From Spinacia oleracea (Eukaryota > Streptophyta > Magnoliopsida > Caryophyllales > Amaranthaceae): a stretch of 64,000 bases of DNA. Positions within the stretch are counted from its first letter, which is position 1. The number at the start of each line of letters is the position of its first letter. This document shows, one piece after another, positions 55,706 to 64,000 of this stretch. The notes below the pieces were generated by a model, which ran no database searches, was not told where the DNA came from, and saw nothing but the letters and a program-made list of their open reading frames with translations. The stretch spans positions 28,449,449 to 28,513,448 of the forward strand of contig NC_079491.1 in the NCBI RefSeq assembly GCF_020520425.1, read 5' to 3'. The position numbers were made by a program, and so were the translations under genes.

Positions 55706-56022
55706 GTTGCATCCCTTTCGTTACGTCCTTCCTAGTTCCTATGATAGAGATGGTTAATTAAAAATACAATAGTAAATTAAAAGTCGAATAGAGATAGATT
55801 CTGATGGAGTAGCTTTAGCTCAGGAGAGTAAACGTCACGCGCCAGATATAAGAGAGTGAGCTTGTATAGGTGAGTATTTAGTCACGTTGATGACGAGTAA
55901 TTGCTGACGCTATTTCTAAACGTCATAAGTGCGTAAGGGGCGCATCTCGGGATTTTTATTTAGTTTTTCTTGTAAGCTACTGGCAACGAATTATTTAAGC
56001 TAGCTAAGAGCCATTTTCCATC
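55701..56022. other. non-coding; left end of the gypsy remnant
   Basis: Likely contains the break that removed the pol region of the gypsy element to the right, or its 3' untranslated region. No LTR matching 58592-59026 was found here. Confidence 0.4.
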
Positions 56023-58473
56023 TCACATAGCCATTTTCTGCCTTTTCTCCTTCTTGGGCAAAAGAGATGACTCGCCCCCCAATCTTGGGGCTTGACCCTT
56101 TGCCGGTCTTTTCGTTGCTGCCTCTCTCGCTATATTCCTGGATGGGGTCAGTCGGCCTGGTGTTTTTAATGCCGTCAAGTAGCATGATCTTGCTGAATCT
56201 TGACTGCCTCGGATTCTTTCGGCCTTCTCAAAGTTAGACATGTATATCATAGTTAGATGGTATGTTGATACCACTGCTTGTGCATCGTGGATGAATGGCC
56301 GGCCCACTATTACGTTGTATGCAGCAGGCACTTTGATTACTAAGAAGTCTACCATTAGGTCCCTTGCGGCTCTACCTTCTCCAATCTGCACTGGTAGCCT
56401 GATGCTACCTTCCGGGAAGACTGTGGCTCCGGAGAATCCTATCACAGGATAGTTGACTCGTGTGAGTTCTGTCTCGTCTATTTTCAGCTGAACGAAGGCT
56501 TCCCAAAAGATAATGTTCGCTGAACTCCCTCCATCCACCAGTATTCGTTTCACTGGGAAGTTTGCTATTTCGAGGCCCAAAACCAGTGGATCGTCGTGAG
56601 GGTATATAATTCCGCGACAGTCGTCTGGGGTGAATGAAATATTTGGCATGACTTGGGTTGCCGGCCATTTTATGGTGCTGTGGTAGTTTACCAGGTGGCG
56701 GTGTTCGCCCAGACTTCTGCCGGCTCCACTGATTGTTCCTCCATGGCACGGTCCTCCAGATATGACCCATACTGTCGGCCCCTTCTGGCCACTGTTTCTA
56801 GCCTCCCCATTCCGACTGGTTTCTGGTGCTTTCTGCTCTATTCGGAGCGGTGTTTGGGTGGATGGTAATCTGTTGTTTGTGTTATTGCTTTGCCAATTGC
56901 TATTCTGTTGGTTGTTGTTGTTCTGTCGGGCTTTATATTGTGTCAGATAGCCTCTCCTGATCATATCCTCGATGTTATCCTTCAAATCTCTGCAGTTTTC
57001 CGTATAGTGTCCACAGTCATCATGGAATGCACAGTACTTCGACTGTGGTCGGGGTTTGTCGCTCATTGGTGGAGGCCTCTTCCAGTTTTCGTTCTTGTTG
57101 ACATTGTAAATTGCGGCTCTTGGGGCGTTCAATGGAGTGTATTCGTGGAATGTGGGGTATATGCTGGTTGATTGTTTCTGGTAATCCCTCCCTCTTGGGT
57201 CTTTCCTCTGTTCATCCTTTCTGAACCCCCTGTTCTGATTCTGCTGCGCCGGCTGAACCGGCCTTGGTGCGGCATTTCTGGTCTGTGCCGACTGATAGTG
57301 ATTTGGGATTGTCATCAGCTCGTCGCTTTTGATGTATTCGTGGGCCTTTATCAGTGCGCTTCCCAAATCGGTGAAGGATTTTCTTCCCAAGTATTTTTTG
57401 AACTCGCAATGGTTCATTCCTCTCATCAGGGCCACCACAGCTATCTCTTGCTGCAAATTTGGTATGCTGGTGGACTCGTTGTTGAATCTGGTGAGGTAAT
57501 CTCTTAAGGATTCTCCGCTTCTCTGGGTGACTGCCATCAGCTCTCCCGACGTTTTCTTTCTCTGCTGCCGGCTGATGAACCGTAGCATGAACTCTGTTTC
57601 TAACTGTCGGTAATTATATACCGACCCCTTTGGTAGTCCCTTATACCAGCCGGATGCCACTCCCAGCAGCGTTGAGGGAAATATCTTGCACCACATGGCG
57701 TCGGAATCTGTATACAACATCATATGTTGCTCGAATGTGTTGCAGTGGACCTCCGGATCTGTGGATCCGTCGTACTTGCAGAGTGGGAACTTCAATTTCT
57801 CCATTGGTTCCTCCAGAATGTCCGCGCACAGGGGGGAGTTTGCAGGTTGGATGGTGTAACGGCGCGACGCGTATCTCTGGGGTGCTTCTCTTGTCTCTTC
57901 GATGACCATGGGTTCCGGCCGACTGCGCAGAGCAATCGCCTGGTTTGTATTTGGGTGTTGTTCTTGTTGCACTAGGATCTGTTCTCCGAATAGGTTTCTT
58001 ATCGGCAATCTCTTCCGTTTTTCGCCGACTGGTGTTTCTGCAGTCTGGTGTATGACTGTCCTGGGTACAGGTTCTGTGTTTGCCTTTCTTGCTGGCTTCA
58101 AGGCCGACAACGCGGCCATCACCGCTCTTGCTGTAGCCAACTGTTCCTCCGAGAACTGACCGGCGAGTTCAGACGGCATTTGCGTATCATCCTGGGCTGG
58201 GCTTTTGGGCTCTCCTTCTGAGTCGTCGTCCTCGACTGAGTATCCCAGAACATGCAAGGGTGTTGCTGCAGTCGTAGTTTTGCTGACGACCGACTGGCTC
58301 CCTAGCTGGGGGGTGGGTTGGTCATTGACGGGTGTTATTATTGGTTCTGCCGAGAATAGCGTGGGTTTCAATGGGGTTGTTGTTTTTGTCGTGTGCGTAC
58401 TCTGTGGGGTTGCTTTCGAGGCCTGCTTTTTGCTTCTCTTATACGAATCTGACTGCGTACTCTCCATTTTCAA
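56023..58473 (-). CDS. gypsy Gag-protease polyprotein
   Basis: 816 aa, no internal stop. Gag core about residues 225-370: LKFPLCKYDGSTDPEVHCNT, MLYTDSDAMWCKIFPSTLLG, WYKGLPKGSVYNYRQLETEF, ESLRDYLTRFNNESTSIPNL. The zinc-binding segment YCAFHDDCGHYTENCRDLKD and MIRRGYLTQYKARQ follow near 485-520, then an Asn/Gln-rich linker. The protease has FTPDDCRGIIYPHDDPLVLG and the active-site block KRILVDGGSSANIIFWEAF, ending AAYNVIVGRPFIHDAQAVVS. The polar C-terminus (GGESSLLPKKEKRQKMAM) ends before any RT. The intact frame suggests a recent copy. It is not frame-compatible with the gypsy at 1-4321 and is a separate family member. Confidence 0.88.
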   Translation of the reverse strand: MKMESTQSDSYKRSKKQASKATPQSTHTTKTTTPLKPTLFSAEPIITPVNDQPTPQLGSQSVVSKTTTAATPLHVLGYSVEDDDSEGEPKSPAQDDTQMPSELAGQFSEEQLATARAVMAALSALKPARKANTEPVPRTVIHQTAETPVGEKRKRLPIRNLFGEQILVQQEQHPNTNQAIALRSRPEPMVIEETREAPQRYASRRYTIQPANSPLCADILEEPMEKLKFPLCKYDGSTDPEVHCNTFEQHMMLYTDSDAMWCKIFPSTLLGVASGWYKGLPKGSVYNYRQLETEFMLRFISRQQRKKTSGELMAVTQRSGESLRDYLTRFNNESTSIPNLQQEIAVVALMRGMNHCEFKKYLGRKSFTDLGSALIKAHEYIKSDELMTIPNHYQSAQTRNAAPRPVQPAQQNQNRGFRKDEQRKDPRGRDYQKQSTSIYPTFHEYTPLNAPRAAIYNVNKNENWKRPPPMSDKPRPQSKYCAFHDDCGHYTENCRDLKDNIEDMIRRGYLTQYKARQNNNNQQNSNWQSNNTNNRLPSTQTPLRIEQKAPETSRNGEARNSGQKGPTVWVISGGPCHGGTISGAGRSLGEHRHLVNYHSTIKWPATQVMPNISFTPDDCRGIIYPHDDPLVLGLEIANFPVKRILVDGGSSANIIFWEAFVQLKIDETELTRVNYPVIGFSGATVFPEGSIRLPVQIGEGRAARDLMVDFLVIKVPAAYNVIVGRPFIHDAQAVVSTYHLTMIYMSNFEKAERIRGSQDSARSCYLTALKTPGRLTPSRNIAREAATKRPAKGQAPRLGGESSLLPKKEKRQKMAM

Positions 58474-58494
58474 GGGTGATGATTATGATTGATT

Positions 58495-58496
<2 letters not shown>

Positions 58497-58533
<37 letters not shown>
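58497..58533 (-). repeat. poly(A) tract in the gypsy leader
   Basis: About 37 T on the plus strand, that is A on the transcript strand, between the primer-binding site and the gag start (58473). Confidence 0.9.
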
Positions 58534-58534
<1 letters not shown>

Positions 58535-58572
58535 TTTTGCCTGGCTGTGGGTTCTGCTTACAAGTGGGGGTC

Positions 58573-58590
58573 CCCTCCTTCTAGCGCCAA
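58573..58590 (-). other. primer-binding site of the gypsy remnant
   Basis: Minus strand TTGGCGCTAGAAGGAGGG starts one base inside the 5' LTR end. It is a TGGCGC-type site, distinct beyond the sixth base from that of the 1-4321 element. Confidence 0.7.
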
Positions 58591-58591
58591 T

Positions 58592-59026
58592 TGTTCCGGC
58601 GGCGGACTCGGAACAGGAAAAGGATGACTGACTCCCGACTGAGGTTGCTGACTGGATCCTGCACAGTGAAGCCGTTAACTAGCCTCGGGGGTGATCCGAG
58701 AATTACCCCTCCGATGCTTAAGTCAGATTATGCTGATAGCTCTGTAATAAATGCTCATAAGAATGATTGGATTGGAATTGCGTACCTTTGGCATTGATGG
58801 GGGTCCGTATATATAGACGGGTTATTTGTACGGAGGACCCGGGTTATTACCCGTTGGTTCCGGATCCTCCCTTTCGGCTCTGATAGGCAGATGATGTCAG
58901 AGAACTGCCGACTGGGTTTGTAAACCCTGGATGCCGACTGCACCTTTGGTGCTTCTTGTGAGTATATGTCTATGTTACAGCTGTTATGGGTTGTCCTACC
59001 GGCATACCGGTAGGGCTACCCGTACA
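58592..59026 (-). repeat. 5' LTR of the gypsy remnant
   Basis: About 435 bp. The minus strand starts TGTACGGGTAGCCCTACC and ends GGAACA. A TATATATACGG promoter-like box lies at about 58806-58816 (complement). The GCCTCGGGGGTG and CCCCTCCGATGC words are shared with the LTR at 3886-4321, so the two gypsy families are related. Confidence 0.75.
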
Positions 59027-59284
59027 TATTCTTATTTTATGAAATATTATTTTTTAGGTAAATGCGTAGTATTTTAATACAAAATACTCCGTGATATTAA
59101 TTATTTATACTTGTATATAATTTGAATGATAAACCAGAACATGCACAATTATGTACAAAATAACCAAAACTAAATACGGATTAGTACTAATATTACTAAT
59201 TTCAGCCGATAAGATCGTGGCTACTTACTAAAACTAGTCACGAACACATTTTCAACGTCACAACTCACAACCTAGGGAGTATTC
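59027..59284. other. non-coding spacer
   Basis: AT-rich, no feature recognised between the gypsy LTR and the LINE fragment. Confidence 0.5.
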
Positions 59285-59286
59285 TA

Positions 59287-60120
59287 TTGGTGTTATTTTG
59301 TTGGACTGAGGTTGAGACGCAAAACCACATTTTTCGACTATGCCCAGTGTCACAAATGGTCTGGAAAAGTAGCTGGTTGGGTATAATCTCGTATACCCAA
59401 ATGGATATAGGTGTGGAAGATTGGATAATGAATTTTCTGAATTTGTTTTTCAACCAAGATGGTGAGGAGGACTCAAGACTCCTTCAATTTATCTCAATTT
59501 TGTGGTCAATTTGGCTACACAGAAATGAAATCATCTTTAGAAACGTGAGTGTAAGCCCGGAGAGGATTCTTCACCTTGCACAGTCACACGTTCATCAATG
59601 GACCCAAGCCCAGAAACTGCTAGCAGCAAGACAGAAGGATGAAAGGGAGGTGTCATTGCCTGCAATTACTAAGGGAATCACTATCTTCAAATATGGTCGA
59701 TGTTCAACGGAAGGATTCATATGTCTAGTTGTTGATGCAGCGTGGAAGGCCTCCAGTAAGGGTAACTGCAATCAATGGCAAGCGGCAGTAGGGTGGGAGG
59801 AGGACACAGATCAAGAGCCTCGACTGAGTGGTGCAACCAAAATATTTGCCCTTTCACCTCTCCAAGCAGAGTGTCAAGCCATCCTTTGGGGCACTCGTCT
59901 TGCAGCTTCTTTCGCAAGTAATGTTGTGGTCAAATCGGATTGTTTGGAGGCAGTTCAAGCAATCAAGAACCCTTCCAAAGCAGTCGTTAATATAGTACCT
60001 ATTATAGAGGACATTAGACTAGTAGCGAAGAACCTTGATTATTTTGTATGCATTAAGGTAAGCAGAACTCAAGTTAGTAAAGCCCATATCCTCGCTCAAC
60101 GTGAGAGGAAGGGCAAGTAG
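59287..60120 (+). pseudogene. LINE ORF2 C-terminus: zf-RVT and RNase H
   Basis: The first residues match the plant LINE zinc-binding zf-RVT segment (VETQNHIFRLCPVSQMVW), then LWSIWLHRNEIIF. From about residue 140 an RNase H-type domain (RVT_3) shows FICLVVDAAWKASSKG, SPLQAECQAILWGTRLA and NVVVKSDCLEAVQAI, then KAHILAQRERKGK, with the D, E and D positions present. Upstream RT and endonuclease are missing, so this is a dead copy despite the open frame. Confidence 0.85.
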
Positions 60121-60144
60121 TCTGTTTTCTTCTGTCTCAGCTGT

Positions 60145-60185
<41 letters not shown>
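59287..60185 (+). mobile_element. 5'-truncated LINE (non-LTR retrotransposon)
   Basis: Only the 3' part of ORF2 remains (59287-60120), ending in an A-run of about 40 (60146-60185). 5' truncation and a poly(A) tail are hallmarks of target-primed reverse transcription. No clear target duplication was found. Confidence 0.85.
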
Positions 60186-60188
<3 letters not shown>

Positions 60189-60902
60189 CTTATTTTTTTG
60201 ACGTTACTCTGATACAAAAATAATCCTTTTTTTTTGCCATTATCTTTGGTTTTGCCGTTTTGGCATCGGAAATTCGGAGCCCAAATTTGTGTAGAGTATA
60301 TCGTTCAACACCTGCGGCCAACTTTGTCACTTTCGTGTACCCATCGGACATCAGAAAAGACGAACTTTTTACCAACTCGCGAAGAGTTGTGAAAGACTAA
60401 ACCAAAACTCGTAGTAAAGTTCCTCATCTCCTTGCTATAAAATAACCATTGTATCTATATTTCATAAGGGAATAAACGATATTGACTTTTTTTTGTGCCC
60501 CTAGCTATGAAACAAATAACTCGATTTAGTTTTAATATTTCATAAATAAGTAAAAGGTTTTGCGTATAAATGATGCACAATAAATTTATTGTATACCGGG
60601 GTAACTTTTAACATATTCTAATTAACTTTTTGTATTATGAAATAATATTTGATGGGTAAACTTTCTAAAGGATTTTATGGAGATAATTTTTTTATTAAAA
60701 AGAAAAATTTAATCACTAAAAAATAAACGATTTTTACATTATATCGAGGTACCTTTTAAACAATTTGATGATGCATTACATTTTTTAAAAATAAAATTAT
60801 TTTTGAGGGGAAGATATCACGTGAATTTTATTATTTCAATCAAGGTCCGTCAAACTTTTAATGCTTTAGAGAAAGAAACCGGTATAAATGTACTCTTTAT
60901 TA
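60186..60902. other. non-coding AT-rich spacer
   Basis: No gene or element ends recognised. Confidence 0.45.
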
Positions 60903-61183
60903 CTCCCTCCGTATTTTAAAGGAGATATACTTTGACCGACACACGGTTTTAAGAGAGTGAGTTGAATGTATTAAAATAAGATGAAAGTGGGGTAGTGGGT
61001 GAAATATTTATTATATACTCCGTAGTTAAAAGATGATGTGAGTAAGTGGGGGGACCACAAGAAAGAGAGAAATATTAATATAGTGGGAAGTGGAGACCAA
61101 AACATGCAAAAAAGAAAAGTATATCTCTCTTTAAAATATGGCCGTTTAAAAAAAGTGAATCTCTTTTTAAAATACGAAGGGAG
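60903..61183. mobile_element. Stowaway-like MITE
   Basis: 281 bp between TA duplications, ends CTCCCTCCGTATTTTAAAG and complement of CTTTTTAAAATACGAAGGGAG; an inner AGATATAC/GTATATCTCTCTTTAAAATA pair extends the inverted repeats. Confidence 0.92.
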
Positions 61184-61339
61184 TATCAATAATATACGGA
61201 GTAGCCAAAGTTTTAATGCTTTAGAAAAAGGAACCAATACAAACGTATTCTTTATTGCCACTCGTATGATACTCCGTAAATAAGATGGTGGTTTGGCCTT
61301 TCGTTGAGCTTTCCATTTATAAACATAAATGCATGTATT

Positions 61340-61922
61340 ACCTTGATGGGGCGGGGCGGATGCGAATGTAGGTCTCTCCATCCCCATCCCCATCCCCACC
61401 TAAAATTTTTCATCCCCATCCCCGCCCCATCACCCATGGCGAGTACAAAATTCATCCTCATCCCCGCCCTAACGGGTATAAACGAAAATTCATCCCCGCC
61501 CCACCACCCAACTGGGTATCCATCCCCATCTTATCCCCGCCCCATACCCGTGTCAATATCCGCCTAATTTTTCTTATTTAGCAAACATTTTTCATATATA
61601 CGGAGTAATGAAAGTAAACTTTAAATAAAAAATACCTTATGACTAAAGTAACATATGTAATTGGAAAAAATACTCGTCATAACAAAAAAAATTCATACAA
61701 AAAACTTAAAAATCTCACATCAATTCATATTATCAACTAACTATGGAAATAAATCTAAACTCACCCCCGCGCCTATGGCGGGTGTGAAGCGGGGCAAGTG
61801 GGGATGGGGCGGGTTCAACACAAAATCCACACCTGCCCCATCACCCAAAATTCATCCTCCATCCCCGCCTACTTGGGGCGGATGCGAGACGGGTCTCCCG
61901 TGAAACCCGCCCCACTGACATC
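61340..61922. repeat. GC-rich MITE-like repeat with CCCCATCCCC runs
   Basis: The left end GATGGGGCGGGGCGGATGCG and the complement of the right end GATGTCAGTGGGGCGGGTTTC are inverted. Dense CCCCATCCCCGCCCC tracts lie at 61375-61570, and GGGGATGGGGCGGG at 61790-61815. This resembles dispersed GC-rich plant MITEs. No domain; the short open frames are low-complexity. Confidence 0.55.
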
Positions 61923-62511
61923 CTAAGCATATACACTATATTACCATGTTCATAGACCAGGTCTACTTATAACTTTAGGAATGTACTAGATCGATCTATT
62001 TTTAATTGAACAACGGTATATAGTTGAAAGGGGTTCAAAGGTAGGTATAATGGTATATACAATGTCAAGTAATCTTATCTACAAATGAAGGACTTAAGTT
62101 AAGGGGTTCAAGTTGTTAATAATAAATTAAGAGTTAAGGGGGTCTTAATTGGCCGCCACGCAATGAGAAATGAAGAAATTTGATGGTGGGGTCACTTGGT
62201 ATTGACTGTTTTGAACTTGAAAGGACAATTAGTATTCTTGATTATGATTTTAATACAATTTAACTTTTGTCTTTTTCTTATAAGTTTTCAAGACTTGTTA
62301 TTGAACCCTCTACTCCGTAATATCTATCCCTCTTTTCATGGGACTCCATATTTGCCTATTTGGTATGCTTAATGCTTACTGTCTTACTCCGTATCATTTC
62401 TGAACTCATTATTCAAACATGCATTATTAATTTATTATACAGAGTATTATGCTTTGAAAAAAGAGGGGCAACAAAATTAATTTCTCATCAACATCTCAAT
62501 CTAAAATAATA
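61923..62511. other. non-coding
   Basis: AT-rich, nothing recognised. Confidence 0.45.
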
Positions 62512-62765
62512 CTCCCTCTATTTTATAATGCTTGCAACATATTGAGTTTTACAGTATTCAAACATTAACTTTGATCAATTTTTCTTACTATATATAAAAA
62601 TCAAATGTAATTGTGTAATATGTTGTTGGATTAATCTTAATGTATATTTTTTCAAATATCAATTTTAATTTTTTTTTTTAGTAATATGTTATTGACTAAT
62701 TGCGTATAATTTAATTATGGTCAAACTAGTGCTTCGGCATTGCAACTACTCAAAAAAAGAAGGAG
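62512..62765. mobile_element. Stowaway-like MITE, diverged
   Basis: TA-flanked; CTCCCTCTATTTTATAATGC on the left and TTGCAACTACTCAAAAAAAGAAGGAG on the right form imperfect inverted repeats with a shared TTGCAAC segment. Confidence 0.65.
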
Positions 62766-63459
62766 TACTCCACTCCGATCCATAGAAAAAATAAATTATT
62801 CTAATACCAAATTTCTTATATCCTTAAATATTTACAAATTTTGTAATTTGCCAGATCCAATAAATCGATCTTTAATTAACGGTCATATCACATACCGCAA
62901 TGCTACACTAATTTTCTACATGTTTAGTACTCCGTAACTAATAAACATGATATGATCTGACAGTTAAATAAGTATAACGATTAGCCAGATAAGAGAGTAG
63001 GTAGATGATAAACAATACTTGAGCACAATATTAGGCGATAATAATGTTTAACGCGCTGTTTTGCATGAGCTGAATCTAGTTCTAAGTTTGAAGTTTGAGT
63101 ATCAAAAAGTATGAAAGATATTAAATCGGAGGAGCTAGTATTTAAAAATAGGAGTGAGTAATATTTAATGACACGTAGTATGAAATTCCTTTCAATATAA
63201 TAATAACAGAATCATGGCCAATCAAATGATATTGCATAATGTACGGCCAAATTAAAGAAACCCCAAACATTACCATACGATCTAGGCACATGATGCATCA
63301 TGAACTTGGGCTTCCTATATACGGCGTATTTTCGAAATTACTGTGTCGAACCCCTTTTTTTTTTAATCGCTATTCGACGTCCGCATACGCTAAAATCACC
63401 CGCATATATTACGTTAAAATACAATTTTGTCCTCATATAATTATATCCATAATAACAAT
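62766..63459. other. non-coding
   Basis: No gene or element recognised. A TTTTTTTTTAATCGCTATTCG segment near 63355 is simple sequence. Confidence 0.45.
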
Positions 63460-63463
63460 ATCC

Positions 63464-63507
<44 letters not shown>
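63460..63507. repeat. (AAT)n microsatellite
   Basis: About 14 AAT units. Confidence 0.95.
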
Positions 63508-63754
63508 TGAAATTATAAAAAATTAAGGTTCTTAATAATATTAAAAAAAACCGGCGACTTGCTCTGCTCTAACACCACCAATGCCTCCCTCTCTCCTCCG
63601 CGACGGCTCCACCCCAGCAGCAGCCACCAATTACCAACCTCCGCCGATGTTCCTTCTGCCACCTTCACGCCGCACCTCCCTTGCGCAGGGTCCGACCAAC
63701 AGCCACATCCCAACTCCGCTGAAATCAAAGTTTTTTTTTTTTTAAAAAAAAACA

Positions 63755-63851
63755 GGGGTGCCGCCCAGAATTGGCGGCCCCGACCATGGCTATGCCGCCC
63801 AGAAAAAGCGGTTGGGCCATGGTCGTGGCCCCCAATTCTGGGCGGCACCCC
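63755..63851. repeat. GC-rich hairpin, with related sequence to the window end
   Basis: GGGGTGCCGCCCAGAATTGG (63755) pairs with CCAATTCTGGGCGGCACCCC (ends about 63851). The inner CGACCATGG/CCATGGTCG also pairs. A further GCCGCCCAAAGTTGGCGGC unit appears at 63972-63990. Only part of the repeat is inside the window. The upstream GC-rich stretch (63550-63720) is low-complexity and of unknown nature. Confidence 0.7.
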
Positions 63852-64000
63852 GGTTTTAACAAAATAAAAAAAATCAGTTGCTCCACCACCATACCCAAAG
63901 TTCCGACCATATTCAAGCAGTTTCCACCATCATCATCTTCAAGCTTAATGTCGCGGCTCTAAACCATGGTAGGCCGCCCAAAGTTGGCGGCAACTACCAT

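Larger units (their letters stand above)
56023..59026 (-). mobile_element. Ty3/gypsy remnant with gag-protease only
   Basis: 5' LTR (58592-59026), primer-binding site, a leader with a long A-run, and an intact 816-codon gag-protease frame. RT, RNase H, integrase and the 3' LTR are absent. It is either a truncated autonomous copy or a gag-only (TR-GAG-like) element that lost its 3' LTR. Confidence 0.85.

Noticed and set aside
57172-58492. Several long plus-strand frames over the gypsy gag-protease
   Set aside because: They are antisense shadows of the 816-codon gag-protease frame, which carries all conserved motifs.
61304-61567. 87-codon Pro/His-rich frame
   Set aside because: Product of CCCCATCCCC simple sequence; low complexity in all frames.
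63513-63962. Overlapping 60-110-codon frames on both strands
   Set aside because: They arise from GC-rich, hairpin-forming repeat sequence and contain no domain.

Overview
The window is nuclear DNA of a dicot plant. It has intron-containing genes with GT-AG junctions, a group III WRKY factor, a DUF599 protein, Ty1/copia and Ty3/gypsy retrotransposons, tRNA-derived SINEs, LINE remnants, and Stowaway- and CACTA-type MITEs. The repeat style resembles Caryophyllales/Amaranthaceae, but that assignment is only an impression.

Three host genes can be reconstructed. (1) 6126-10911 (+), five exons: a lung-seven-transmembrane (GOST/TMEM87/GPR107-like) membrane protein of 534 aa. (2) 15440-17193 (+), two exons: a DUF599 multi-spanning membrane protein of 227 aa. 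(3) 44025-46220 (-), three exons: a group III WRKY transcription factor of 342 aa. A fourth locus, 31180-31556, looks like a decayed fragment of a host gene.

Layout. 1-4321: left-truncated minus-strand Ty3/gypsy element inserted in a minus-strand copia gag remnant (4322-4565). 4566-17193: the two membrane-protein genes, separated by two SINE families, Stowaway MITEs and a TIR element filled with a minisatellite; a hairpin-shaped retroposon lies in the DUF599 intron. About 17.9-27.3 kb: a copia element (18432-23726, TSD TGAGT) nested inside the 5' LTR of an older copia element. 27.3-31.2 kb: remnants of a hAT-like MITE, a CACTA-like end and a minus-strand copia. 31627-36886: a nearly complete minus-strand copia element with TATA-type rather than TG..CA LTR ends. 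37479-37710: a 232-bp TRIM. 38-43.5 kb: MITEs, a SINE and AT-rich DNA. 44-46.3 kb: the WRKY gene. 47.5-50.2 kb: Stowaway, LINE-derived and CACTA MITE copies. 50261-55668: a 5.4-kb element set between TA microsatellites and filled with TGTTCTGAA/TGTTCTAA words. 56.0-59.0 kb: a gag-protease-only gypsy remnant. 59.3-60.2 kb: a 5'-truncated LINE. 60.9-64.0 kb: more MITEs and GC-rich repeats.

No operon, CRISPR array or bacterial-type system is present, and I found no convincing undescribed system. The most interesting signals are structural: a retroposon whose body is a long hairpin, a transposon built around a minisatellite, an element flanked by TA microsatellites, a tiny TRIM, and an internally deleted LINE with a perfect 17-bp target duplication.
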